This document shows, piece by piece, positions 35,043 to 44,493 of a DNA stretch of 64,000 nucleotides; the first letter of the stretch is position 1; every line of letters starts with the position of its first letter. The stretch is from Rhizobium leguminosarum (lineage in GTDB: Bacteria; Pseudomonadota; Alphaproteobacteria; Rhizobiales; Rhizobiaceae): contig NZ_CP016286.1 in assembly GCF_001679785.1 (NCBI RefSeq), forward strand, positions 1,302,001-1,366,000, given 5' to 3'. The position numbers and the translations under genes are program-made. Below the pieces are notes generated by a model that ran no database searches, was not told where the DNA came from, and was given only the letters and a program-made list of their open reading frames with translations.

Positions 35043-35947
35043 CGCTTATCCAATCGCCGTACGGCATGGTTCATCAGTTCCGGCGTGGCCGACAGATACC
35101 AATAGGTGTCGCGAACATTGGCATGGCCGAGGAAGGTTGAGAGAACGGGCAGCTCGCGTTCCACATCTTCGCCGGCGCGATGCCAGTTGATCAGGGTCTG
35201 GACGGCGAAACGGTGACGAAGATCATGAATCCGTGGGCCATCTCGATTCCCCTCCTGTCGTAATCCGATTTGCCGGGATAGTCGCCAGAACACGCGATGC
35301 ACGTATTGATGCAGCAATCTGCCGCCTTGTTCGGCGACGAAGAAATAGGGACTGCGCGGCGTACCAAGGTGTGCATCGCGTCGGGCGGCGTAGCCCGAAA
35401 GGACAGCAATTGTCGTGGCATGCAGCGGGACCAGCCGTGACTTGCCAAACTTTGTCTCTCGGATGGTGAGGACGCCCTGGTCGAGATCGACATCGGCCCG
35501 GAGCAGGCTGAGCGCTTCGGAATGGCGCAGTCCGGCCACTGCTATCAGCCCGAACAGGCAGTGATATGTCCAGCGCCGCAGAGCGTTGGCCGGCGGCAAC
35601 GACAGTGCCGCCGCCAAAAGTGTCTGAATCTCGATCTCGCTATAGATGTAGGGCTTTGTCCGCCGTGCCGGTGCTACAGCGTCGCTTGGTAGCACTTCTG
35701 TCAAAGGATCGAAATAACTGAGGTGCTGTGCAAAGCAGCGCACATCAGACAGGCGGATGGACCAGCTTGGCTGCCGGCCCATCGAGGTGACCCACTCCAT
35801 TGCCAGATCATTCGTGATGGTCTCGGCGCCGCGGGATTCCATGAAAGCGACGAACTCCGACAATCGTTTTGCCGGACCGTCATATTTGTATCCCAGCCCT
35901 TGGCGCATGCCGATGTAGCGCTCAAACGCGGTGCCAAGCCGGCTCAT
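35024..35947 (-). CDS. RIT tyrosine recombinase, second gene
   Basis: A 307-residue recombinase. The catalytic set is Arg in AGLRHSEALSL, Lys in TKFGKSRLVPL, HDLRH, GHANV and the nucleophile region DTYWYLSATPE. It overlaps its neighbours by 4 and 19 bases, consistent with one polycistronic message. It is the shortest of the trio, as is usual for the middle gene in such elements as far as I recall. Confidence 0.9.
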   Translation of the reverse strand: MSRLGTAFERYIGMRQGLGYKYDGPAKRLSEFVAFMESRGAETITNDLAMEWVTSMGRQPSWSIRLSDVRCFAQHLSYFDPLTEVLPSDAVAPARRTKPYIYSEIEIQTLLAAALSLPPANALRRWTYHCLFGLIAVAGLRHSEALSLLRADVDLDQGVLTIRETKFGKSRLVPLHATTIAVLSGYAARRDAHLGTPRSPYFFVAEQGGRLLHQYVHRVFWRLSRQIGLRQEGNRDGPRIHDLRHRFAVQTLINWHRAGEDVERELPVLSTFLGHANVRDTYWYLSATPELMNHAVRRLDKRWEVRS

Positions 35948-37185
35948 TGGACACCTCCCGGCCAGGGTAGGCTCAGTTCACGCAGCTTATCAATATCGAG
36001 CTTGGCATAGATTCTTGTACTGTCGATGCTTCGATGGCGGAGCAGTTGGCCGATCTCAGCAAAGCTGGCGCCCGATCGCAAAAGGTCAGTCGCAAGGCTG
36101 TGGCGGAAAAGATGGGCGCCGTGATGCGCATAGCCTTCAATGTCGGCCTGTTCGAGTGCTTGCTTAGCGATCCACGTGATGGCGCTGCCAGATGTAAAAC
36201 CCACGTGCGGGGCGAGTGTTCGTAGGAAAAGTCGTCGACATGCCGAGGCTGGACGCCCATGTCGGATATAAGCGACGAGTGCTGTTCCGACGTCGTGACG
36301 CAGCGGCATAGTCGCTTGGCGTCGTCCCTTTCCGTGTACGAGGATCGTGCCCGACTGCCAGTCGATATCGTCAAGATTGAGGTTGGAAACTTCGCTGGCG
36401 CGCAAACCGAGCTTGGCGAGGATCATCAGAACCGCGTAGTCCCGACGACCCATTGCCGTCGTCCGATCACAGGCATCGAGAACCTTCTGGACTTTCTCGG
36501 GCGGGAGAAATGTTGGAAGGCCGGCAAGTCGCCAGCGGCGGATGGACGGCACACAGCCAGCGAGCGGCATCGAGATGAAACCCTTCAGATGCAAATAGCG
36601 CAGGAAGGCACGCACAACCCCGCACATGGCTTTGCCACTGTCGGCGGAACCATCGAGCGCATGTCGCTCGACATAACCGATCACGGTCTGCGGGGTGAGC
36701 GCTGCAAACCCGTCTACGCCTAAAGGGCACACCTCCCGGAGAAATCGAAGCGACAGAAGCTTGTGGCTCCCCATAGTCGCGGCGGCGAGCCCTCTCTCAG
36801 TCGAGAGATATTGCCCGAATACATCGACGATCTTCTCGTGCTCACTGCGCAGAATCGGAAGTGCGGCTGGTATTAAGCCTTTCTCCCGTAACGCCAAAAG
36901 CAAGCGGCGGAGTGCCGATCGATCGCCCGAGTCGGGCTTCCAGTGCTTGAAACGATGCTCAAGAAAGCGGTCGACGTGAACCTCGCTTAAATCCTGCGGA
37001 GCATGTCCATTGCCAACATGCCAGTCCATCAGATCCCGAAACAGGCTCAGCGAGCGCCACGTGCAATGCCGACCCAAACCTTCGTTCGACATTTTGGCGG
37101 CGTAAACGCCCGCAAACTCCCGATACGGACCATAGACCAGCTTCCGGTATAGGGCGCTGCGATTCAAATAGTCAGTTGCGTTCAT
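35944..37185 (-). CDS. RIT tyrosine recombinase, first gene
   Basis: A 413-residue recombinase from the ATG at 37185, preceded by AGGAGAGGACAC. An upstream start at 37206 is possible. The catalytic residues are Arg in LGLRASEVSNL, Lys in HGKGRRQATMP, HLFRHSLATDL, LRHRSID and Tyr in STRIYAKLDID. It is the first gene of the trio. The promoter must lie in the ~100 bases between 37185 and the right terminal repeat. Confidence 0.9.
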   Translation of the reverse strand: MNATDYLNRSALYRKLVYGPYREFAGVYAAKMSNEGLGRHCTWRSLSLFRDLMDWHVGNGHAPQDLSEVHVDRFLEHRFKHWKPDSGDRSALRRLLLALREKGLIPAALPILRSEHEKIVDVFGQYLSTERGLAAATMGSHKLLSLRFLREVCPLGVDGFAALTPQTVIGYVERHALDGSADSGKAMCGVVRAFLRYLHLKGFISMPLAGCVPSIRRWRLAGLPTFLPPEKVQKVLDACDRTTAMGRRDYAVLMILAKLGLRASEVSNLNLDDIDWQSGTILVHGKGRRQATMPLRHDVGTALVAYIRHGRPASACRRLFLRTLAPHVGFTSGSAITWIAKQALEQADIEGYAHHGAHLFRHSLATDLLRSGASFAEIGQLLRHRSIDSTRIYAKLDIDKLRELSLPWPGGVQ

Positions 37186-37225
37186 GTGTCCTCTCCTTCG
37201 CGTCAACTGCGACGGAGAGACCCTA

Positions 37226-37236
37226 AACTATGCCGA
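37226..37236 (+). repeat. Inner inverted copy of the RIT end motif, right side
   Basis: AACTATGCCGA faces TCGGCATAGTT at 37284-37294, the inner part of the right terminal repeat, 47 bases away. This mirrors the arrangement at the left end, with a different spacing. Confidence 0.75.
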
Positions 37237-37283
37237 CTAGCTGCCCGCTATGATGCCGGAAACGTTGGCAAAAAGTTGATTAA

Positions 37284-37310
37284 TCGGCATAGTTCGACGG
37301 TCGGCATAAA
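37284..37310 (-). repeat. RIT terminal inverted repeat, right
   Basis: Exact 27-base reverse complement of 33911-33937. Two bases further right (37313) the transposase reading frame resumes. Confidence 0.92.
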
Positions 37311-37312
37311 CG

Positions 37313-37444
37313 TGCAAGCTCAATGCTATCGATCCGTTCGCCTATCTGAGCAGCACGCTGACGGCCATTGTCAACGGCCACAAGCAAAGTGGGATTGAAG
37401 AACTCCTGCCGTGGAACCATCGGCCCTCCGGTAACGCAACATAG
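37313..37444 (+). pseudogene. tnpC: IS66 transposase TnpC, 3' part
   Basis: Forty-three codons plus TAG. They read CKLNAIDPFAYLSSTLTAIV, then NGHKQSGIEELLPWNH, the conserved C-terminus of IS66 transposases. They fit directly onto ...ASLIET at 33882 with the frame preserved, proving that the RIT element inserted into an intact tnpC. Confidence 0.9.
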
Positions 37445-37472
37445 GCGGCCGCAGGTTTGCCGCCTTTGACTG

Positions 37473-37907
37473 ATGGAATCTTTCCGCGATATCATCGGCG
37501 GCGAAACCGGCGAGAGCGAGACGATGGAAAAGTTCTTTCATAGCGACGTACGGGAGATTGACGCATTTGAAGAATTCTTGAGAAGCGATTGGCAGCTATT
37601 CGATTGCCGCATCGACGGATCAGCTAGTCAAGCCGTCGCAATGACCGCTATCCAGGCTTATTATCATAAAACGCAAAGTCTTTGGGGTGGCTATCCCGAA
37701 AACTACATTCTGGCGGTACGCGAAAAAGTACCAGCAGCAAAGAGCCTAGCCGCAATCATGGAGAAACTGGACCACGTCGACAAAGACGAAATAATCGCTT
37801 TGGTCGGATACAATGACGGTGGCTTGATCTCCCTTTCCAGCAAAATCTGGCCACCACAGCAAGGGGCAAAATCAGCCGACTGGTGGATCGGAAAGTTTGC
37901 CCTTTAG
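37473..37907 (+). CDS. Hypothetical protein
   Basis: A 144-residue soluble, acidic protein (MESFRDIIGGETGESETMEK at the start; an alternative ATG at 37524). Aromatic residues are frequent in the middle (AIQAYYHKTQSLWGGYPENY), and the C-terminus is WPPQQGAKSADWWIGKFAL. No membrane segment or known motif is visible. It lies directly after the IS66 end and starts a region of unrelated single genes, which suggests recent acquisition. Confidence 0.5.
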   Translation: MESFRDIIGGETGESETMEKFFHSDVREIDAFEEFLRSDWQLFDCRIDGSASQAVAMTAIQAYYHKTQSLWGGYPENYILAVREKVPAAKSLAAIMEKLDHVDKDEIIALVGYNDGGLISLSSKIWPPQQGAKSADWWIGKFAL

Positions 37908-38174
37908 TGCAGGATGCAACGGCCTATCCAAGCCTGACCGCGTCAACGTGGGAGGTGGGCACCGCTTACGCAAGACCTCGGCCACTACTCCCTAGACCGT
38001 AAACTCCCATTGGTGGCATTTGCTACATAACTCCCGAAATCTTCAGGTCATTTGCATGTATCACGGATGATCGCCTGGAGTGGTTCGAGATCGTCAACAT
38101 CAATCGTGGCCGCCGAGATTGCTTGAGTGATCCGACAATTTTGGCGTTAGGCCTTCCCTAAGGTATACGTCCGT

Positions 38175-38960
38175 ATGGAAGAAGAGACTTCATTGGACGG
38201 CGGCGGGCGTACCCGCGTTTCGCGACGCGGTAGCGTGGTCTTTCGCGCATCGGGTCCATGGTCCCATACGGTCATAAGTCTTCTGCAGCATCTTGAGCGC
38301 TCCGGTTTTTCTGAAGCACCGCGCGTGATAGGCCGCGGCTTCGACGAGCAAGGACGCGAAACTTTATCATTCATCGAGGGTGAAATTCTTCATCCCGGTC
38401 CTTGGGCCGACGACGCATTTCCCCGGTTGGGGGATATGCTCAGACGACTGCACGACGCCACCAGTTCATTTTCAGTTCCAAAGGATGCCGTTTGGCGACC
38501 GTGGTTTGGCCGCACCGTCGGTCGTGGTCCACTGGTCATTGGTCACTGCGACACTGGACCTTGGAACATTATATCCCGTGCAGGCCTGCCGATTGCTTTG
38601 ATTGATTGGGAAGTTGCCGGTCCAGTGCGCCAGGATATCGAACTGGTCCAGGCATGCTGGTTGAACGCGCAGCTCTATGATGATGACATCGCGGAAAAGG
38701 TGGGCCTCGGTTCGGCAACAGCGAGGGCACGACAAATCCGCATGCTGCTCGACGGATATGGCCTCTCACAGAAAGCTCGAAGCGGGTTCATCGACCAGTT
38801 GATCGAATTCGCAGTGCTGGATGCAGCAGCACAGGCAATCGAATCCAGCGTCACGGCGGAAAGTACGAACCCTGAGCCACTCTGGGCAATAGCGTGGAGA
38901 ATAAAGAGTGCGGCCTGGATACTCCGCAATCGCCACATATTGGAGACCGTTCTTGTTTGA
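38175..38960 (+). CDS. Aminoglycoside phosphotransferase-family (APH) kinase-like protein
   Basis: A 261-residue protein with the APH/choline-kinase fold. The catalytic loop is GHCDTGPWNI (His124, Asp126, Asn about 131) and the metal-binding aspartate is in LIDWEVAG. It uses ATP to phosphorylate a small molecule, either an antibiotic or a metabolite. No resistance specificity can be read. The N-terminal nucleotide-binding lobe is short. About 265 bases upstream appear gene-free. Confidence 0.75.
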   Translation: MEEETSLDGGGRTRVSRRGSVVFRASGPWSHTVISLLQHLERSGFSEAPRVIGRGFDEQGRETLSFIEGEILHPGPWADDAFPRLGDMLRRLHDATSSFSVPKDAVWRPWFGRTVGRGPLVIGHCDTGPWNIISRAGLPIALIDWEVAGPVRQDIELVQACWLNAQLYDDDIAEKVGLGSATARARQIRMLLDGYGLSQKARSGFIDQLIEFAVLDAAAQAIESSVTAESTNPEPLWAIAWRIKSAAWILRNRHILETVLV

Positions 38961-39137
38961 CGACGCGTCACCCCCAGACGCACACCGAATAGGGCGGATA
39001 GCCAGCACCTCACTGCTCAAAAGACCGAAACGGACGGATAAGCGGCTAAGCCATTTGGTTTCTGAGCGATATCCCCACCACCGGACGTTGCCAATGCCAC
39101 AAGTTGCACTATTGTCTGTCCGGCACGCAAAAATCTG

Positions 39138-39905
39138 ATGGTGATTATGCCGGTAGTAACTCGACATCTCATTGACCGGGGTGACGGAGCCACGGTCGAG
39201 CTTTTTCAAGCTCAAGCCGCAAGCGAAACGCCCGCAGGAGCAATCCTAGTTGTCCACGGCAATCAGGGTGGCCGTCTGCTTGGAGGGATAGAGGCGGTCG
39301 ACAGCGGCGCGTTGCTTCGCTTTTGTTCTGGTTTGAATATCACTGCGGCGGCAGTCTCGCAGCCCGGTTTTGGGGCATCAGATGGCCCTCCGGATTTCTG
39401 CGGTCCCAAAACCCAGCAAGCGATTATCGCTGCTCTCGCTTTCCTGCGGGGCCAGCCTTCCGTCGATCCTGACCGAATTGTTCTCTATGGAAACAGTCGT
39501 GGTGCCGTTGCATCGGCAATGGTCGCCACCCAGGTTTCTGATCTGCGAGCAGTCATCCTATCCAGCGGCGTCTACGATCTTGAAGTCGCTTATCACGAGA
39601 GTTCAGACGGTTTGCGGTGGGCTATCGAGAAAGAGGCGGGCCTATCGAGAGAGGCCTTTCTGGCTCGCTCTGCATTGCATTATGCGCCCGAAGTTCGGTC
39701 TGAGACGCTGTTGTTGCATGGAAAGCATGACGACCGTGCTCCTGTTGCCCAAGCCGAACTCTTCTCAAAAGCTCTGTCCAATGCCGGAGTCCTGGCGACG
39801 CTTCACGTCTTTGAGTGTGGACATCAAATTCCAAGGAATCACAGGCAGGGAGCTCTCAGGCCCTTCCTGCAAAGGGTGTTCAATCCCGTCGTGACATACC
39901 ACTAA
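39138..39905 (+). CDS. Alpha/beta hydrolase
   Basis: A 255-residue cytoplasmic hydrolase of the prolyl-oligopeptidase/S9-like or dienelactone type. It has an oxyanion region at VVHGNQGG, the nucleophile elbow GNSRGA, an acid in LLHGKHDDRAPV and a histidine in FECGHQIPRN. The substrate is unknown. The start at 39138 has an alternative ATG nine bases on. It is one of several unrelated genes in this accessory stretch. Confidence 0.75.
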   Translation: MVIMPVVTRHLIDRGDGATVELFQAQAASETPAGAILVVHGNQGGRLLGGIEAVDSGALLRFCSGLNITAAAVSQPGFGASDGPPDFCGPKTQQAIIAALAFLRGQPSVDPDRIVLYGNSRGAVASAMVATQVSDLRAVILSSGVYDLEVAYHESSDGLRWAIEKEAGLSREAFLARSALHYAPEVRSETLLLHGKHDDRAPVAQAELFSKALSNAGVLATLHVFECGHQIPRNHRQGALRPFLQRVFNPVVTYH

Positions 39906-40054
39906 GGGCAGCATGACAGCTTCGGGCAGCGGGAAAGTGGCCCGCCTACCTCTATCGGCCACAGCGCTTTGAGGCACTCCACCCGCCGCTCACCGGTAAA
40001 CGCACGTCTTGGACCCTGATGTATCAATTAGGCATGCGGAAAAGGATTGTATGA

Positions 40055-40540
40055 ATGACGCTGGAAGAATTTGTAGCAGTCATCAAGAACGAGGGCGGGA
40101 AAATTGCGACGAAAGAAGAGCTGACTGATTTCGAGAAAAAGCTTGGCTTGTCGCTACCCCAGGAACTGAGACAGTTCTTGAAGCTTTCCGGCGGCGGCCT
40201 GATTTTTGAACCGCCCGTTGTCTATCTCGATGCGATGGATAGAGACCTTCGCCTTAGGCACATGAGTGACTTGGCGGAGATCGATAAGGAATTCACCACG
40301 CCGAGCGCCTACCCGCTTCCGAGGGAACTTTTGCGGATCGGTAACGATGCTGGCGGCAATGCAATCATGGTCTGCCTGCGCGAGGACCGGTTCGGCCAAG
40401 TCTTCATGCTCGATCACGAGATGGTCGCCTACGAAGGCGAACCCGAACCTCTGGAGGAGGCCGAGGAGTATGGTCTGGTGACCTGCTATTCTCCGAGCTT
40501 CGAGCAGTTCCTCGCCGATCTTCGGATTGAGGAGGATTGA
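40055..40540 (+). CDS. SMI1/KNR4 (SUKH) family protein
   Basis: A 161-residue acidic protein with the SUKH pattern: an ITKEELTDFEKKLGLSLPQE-like helix, LRQFLKLSGGG, and IGNDAGGNAIMVCL followed by GQVFMLDHEM. In bacteria, SUKH proteins often serve as immunity proteins for secreted toxins. No toxin gene is found beside it, so it may be an orphan immunity protein. Its role here is unproven. Confidence 0.75.
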   Translation: MTLEEFVAVIKNEGGKIATKEELTDFEKKLGLSLPQELRQFLKLSGGGLIFEPPVVYLDAMDRDLRLRHMSDLAEIDKEFTTPSAYPLPRELLRIGNDAGGNAIMVCLREDRFGQVFMLDHEMVAYEGEPEPLEEAEEYGLVTCYSPSFEQFLADLRIEED

Positions 40541-40767
40541 AAGCGGGCCCGCGCAACAGTCTCTGCGAGCTTCGGCCACCGCTTAACCGGCGGTTGAAGT
40601 GGAAGTTATGGGCAGACGATCGAGAAGGCGTGATCGGGTCCATTCTTCTGGGCTGGCAAACCACGCCCACTAACCAGAATTGGATCCGCTCTAGGAGGCT
40701 GGACGATCAAAAGACGAAAACCTAAAAGAGATTAAGCCCAAACCCGCCTCTTGAACGAGGAGAAAAA

Positions 40768-41268
40768 ATGAAACGCATCGAGATGGAGGTGAGCGGCGGC
40801 TGCCAGTGCGGTGCCGTGCGCTACCACGCGACCGCTATGCATGACAATTCGCATCTCTGCCATTGCCGCATGTGCCAGAAGGCCTCGGGCAACATCTTTG
40901 CCGCGCTCGTCGCCGCGCCCGATGATGCGCTCAGCTGGACACGCGGTAAGCCGAGCGTCTGGAAGAGCTCGGAGCTTGTCGAGCGCGGCTTCTGCGCCAA
41001 TTGCGGCACGCCGTTGTTCTTCCACCACCTCGAAAACGGTCGCACCAACCTAATGATCGGTTCGCTTGACGACCCGCACGCCTTCTCGCCGCTTGCCAAT
41101 ACCTGCACCGAGAACATGGTGGCATGGTTCGATACGATCACGGGCATAGAAAATACCGGTACGACCGAAAACAACGGCGCCGACTGGGCCGCGGCCATCA
41201 AGGAGAGCAGCAACCAGCACCCCGATCACGATACCACCTCATGGGCGGTGAGGGGGCGTGATGGCTGA
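40768..41268 (+). CDS. GFA (glutathione-dependent formaldehyde-activating) family protein
   Basis: A 166-residue zinc-binding protein. The zinc ligands appear as CQCGAVRYH, CHCRMCQKASG and FCANCGTPLFF, the CENP-V/GFA pattern. The family prototype was proposed to help condense formaldehyde with glutathione, but most members have unknown activity. CGAGGAGAAAAA gives a strong ribosome-binding site before the ATG. It appears to be a single gene. Confidence 0.88.
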   Translation: MKRIEMEVSGGCQCGAVRYHATAMHDNSHLCHCRMCQKASGNIFAALVAAPDDALSWTRGKPSVWKSSELVERGFCANCGTPLFFHHLENGRTNLMIGSLDDPHAFSPLANTCTENMVAWFDTITGIENTGTTENNGADWAAAIKESSNQHPDHDTTSWAVRGRDG

Positions 41269-41401
41269 GTCCTATCCGGTGCTGCGCTGTCCGAGGCTAT
41301 GGCGTGTGGGCAGTGGCGGGGGCTTTGCTCTGCGACTGGCATCGTTGCACATCGATGCTACCGACCACCGCTAGGCGGGCGATAGCATCGGTTGACGAGG
41401 G

Positions 41402-42172
41402 CTACTTTGCTCCTGCGGCCGCTTCTATGACCGCAGCCACTTCCTTGGCGTGCGAGGCCAGCGAGGCGTGGCTACCCTCGACCGTCGTCACCTTGGCCTT
41501 CATCCGTTCGGCAAAGAAAGCCTGTGCGTGGGGATCAAGGACGAGGTCCTTGGAGCTCAGGACATACCAGCTTGGCTTGTCGTGCCATGCCGCGACCCCA
41601 GCAGGCGCATCGAAGGCAGTGTGGTTGATCGGCATCTGGTGCGCTGCCAGATGTTCACCGATCTTCTTGGGCAGGTCGCCCGCCACTGCACTGGGGAATA
41701 CTGCAGGATCGATGGTCAAGTAACCCTTTGCGTCGGGCCGAATGGCGGCCGCTCCGGGGGTTGCCGGACCGCTGGCTGCCAATGCTGTGATGGTTTCACC
41801 TTTCTCGGGCGCAAAGGCCGAGACATAGACGAGTGATGCCACCTTGGAGTTGTCGCCCGCCTCGCCGATCACCACGCCACCCCAGGAATGGCCCACCAGG
41901 ACAACCGGACCATTTTGCGCATCCAGCACCGCATTGGTGGCAGCGACGTCGTCAGCAAGCGAGGTCAGTGGGTTCTTTACCGCAGTCACCGTGTAGCCCT
42001 TGGCGGTCAGGATTGCAGCGACGCCGTCCCAACTGGTTTCGTCAACGAAGGCGCCGTGGACAAGAACGATATTCTTAATTGTTTGATCCGGGAGAGCCGG
42101 CTGGGCCCACGCGGGGGCAGCACCAAGCATGGCGGTCGTCAGCATTAGGGCGGACATAAGAAGAGATTTCAT
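41402..42172 (-). CDS. Exported alpha/beta hydrolase (EstC-like)
   Basis: A 256-residue protein with a cleavable signal (LLMSALMLTTAMLGAAPAWA). The hydrolase core has VLVHGAFVDETSWDGV, the nucleophile elbow GHSWGG and the histidine in VEGSHASLASH. It resembles small secreted esterases. It is divergent from the AraC regulator at 42339, which may control it. Confidence 0.82.
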   Translation of the reverse strand: MKSLLMSALMLTTAMLGAAPAWAQPALPDQTIKNIVLVHGAFVDETSWDGVAAILTAKGYTVTAVKNPLTSLADDVAATNAVLDAQNGPVVLVGHSWGGVVIGEAGDNSKVASLVYVSAFAPEKGETITALAASGPATPGAAAIRPDAKGYLTIDPAVFPSAVAGDLPKKIGEHLAAHQMPINHTAFDAPAGVAAWHDKPSWYVLSSKDLVLDPHAQAFFAERMKAKVTTVEGSHASLASHAKEVAAVIEAAAGAK

Positions 42173-42338
42173 TTGGAGCTCCTACTGGGCGCATCAGCGC
42201 AATTGCTTAATTCGGATAATCTGCAATGCTATCGCCTACGCGACGGCAGGAAGACCAGGATGGCCTTGCCTTCGCGGAAACACTTGAACTGCCAGATAAT
42301 TCCTCTTTGAAGACAAAACCAAACTAGGGCTTACCGAG

Positions 42339-43337
42339 ATGGATCACCATGACCCGAGCCCCGCAATGCATGCTCCATCGTCCAAAAATGCGATCATGCT
42401 CGCCTCTCGGGTGGATCTGCTCTCCCAGATTTTGGCCATGGTCAGCCTGCATGGCGAAATCGTCTTTACAGTCGAGCTCAGCCAACCATGGGCGCTACGC
42501 TTTCATCCAGGAGCGGCTTATTTCTTCATCGTGCTCGAAGGGGGCCTGACGGTTGTGAACGATCAGGGCCATGCCTTGCAGGTGGCAACTGGCGATCTGA
42601 TCATGCTGCCGCGAGGCCTTGGGCACGGCTTGAGCGATGGCGAGTGTGCATCTGAGGCTGACTTGGCAGCCCTGATGGCGGCGCAGGTTACCTCCGAAAA
42701 ACTCAATGTCTCCCACGGCGGAGGCGGCCGACAGACCAAGCTTATCGCCGGAGCCTTTCGGTTCGAAAGCGCTTCCGTGCCCTGGCTCGTATCGGCACTG
42801 CCTTCGGTCATTCACATTCCAAAAGCCAGCGGCGAGACCGCCGGATGGGCCGAGGGCCTTGGCTACTTCATGATGAAGGAAGCCCAGGAGGTGTATCCCG
42901 GCGCGTCCATCATGATTTCACGGCTGATCGACGTGCTGGTGATCAGTATCCTGCGTAGCTGGGTGCGGATCGAGCGGGGCGGCAATGTCGGCTGGCTTGG
43001 AGCGCTCGGGGATGCGCGCATCAGCCGCGCGCTCAAGGCCATCCACGACGAACCTTATCGGCGCTGGACCGTGCTCGATCTGGCTCGGGTGGCGGGCCTG
43101 TCCCGGTCCGGCTTCGCGGCGCGATTTACAGCATTGGTGAAAGAAGCGCCACTTTCCTACCACAGCCGCTGGCGGCTGACGCTCGCCTTGGGCTTGATGC
43201 GCCAGCCTGATGCCAAGGTTGGGTCGGTCGCCAGGCAAGTGGGCTATGATTCCGAAGCAGCCTTCAGCCGAGCCTTCAAGGCACAGTTTGGTTTTGCGCC
43301 CATGAATGCCAAATCGACAACTATTCAGGATCGATGA
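42339..43337 (+). CDS. AraC family transcriptional regulator with N-terminal cupin
   Basis: A 332-residue regulator. The N-terminal cupin domain (AraC-binding, Cupin_6 like) contains HPGAAYFFIVLEGGL and GDLIMLPRGLGHGL. The C-terminal AraC DNA-binding domain has two helix-turn-helices (TVLDLARVAGLSRSGFAARF and VGSVARQVGYDSEAAFSRAF). It is divergent from the exported hydrolase gene, with about 165 bases between them, and is probably its activator. The inducer is unknown. Confidence 0.88.
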   Translation: MDHHDPSPAMHAPSSKNAIMLASRVDLLSQILAMVSLHGEIVFTVELSQPWALRFHPGAAYFFIVLEGGLTVVNDQGHALQVATGDLIMLPRGLGHGLSDGECASEADLAALMAAQVTSEKLNVSHGGGGRQTKLIAGAFRFESASVPWLVSALPSVIHIPKASGETAGWAEGLGYFMMKEAQEVYPGASIMISRLIDVLVISILRSWVRIERGGNVGWLGALGDARISRALKAIHDEPYRRWTVLDLARVAGLSRSGFAARFTALVKEAPLSYHSRWRLTLALGLMRQPDAKVGSVARQVGYDSEAAFSRAFKAQFGFAPMNAKSTTIQDR

Positions 43338-43534
43338 TGGTGTAGATCCGGCGCAATTATAAAGCGCGAATGTCCGACGTGCGGTCGAATGCCGAATGGC
43401 AGCTTCTGCTGAACTCGCCCCGATAACAGACGCGCCGCTTCCGGCCCCGTAGCAGTCGTCTATCCAAGCCGAGCCGATGTCCGTGCGAACCGGACAGCCG
43501 CCGAGCCACCCCGGCGGCCTACTGCCGCGATATA

Positions 43535-44467
<933 letters not shown>

Positions 44468-44493
44468 CTATTTCTTAGGTGTTGAAAACCGGC

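Larger units (their letters stand above)
33911..37310 (-). mobile_element. Recombinase-in-trio (RIT) element
   Basis: Three consecutive, overlapping tyrosine-recombinase genes (413, 307 and 338 residues), all on the minus strand, are bounded by 27-base perfect inverted repeats at 33911-33937 and 37284-37310. This is the defining organisation of RIT elements described in several proteobacterial groups. There are no passenger genes. The element lies inside an IS66 tnpC gene. No clear target duplication is present; at most ACG flanks both sides. Confidence 0.9.
31600..37444 (+). mobile_element. IS66-family insertion sequence, interrupted by a RIT element
   Basis: Three genes in the standard IS66 order (tnpA, tnpB, tnpC) occupy 31662-33882, with the transposase C-terminus continuing at 37313-37444. 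About 3.4 kb of RIT sequence splits tnpC. The outer inverted repeats of the IS could not be defined, so the ends are approximate: the left lies somewhere in 31500-31660 and the right just after 37444. Confidence 0.8.

Noticed and set aside
33880..37312. ACG present on both sides of the RIT insertion as a possible 3-bp target duplication.
   Set aside because: Three bases are too few to distinguish from chance, and the extra 28 bp at the left end make the true boundary uncertain.
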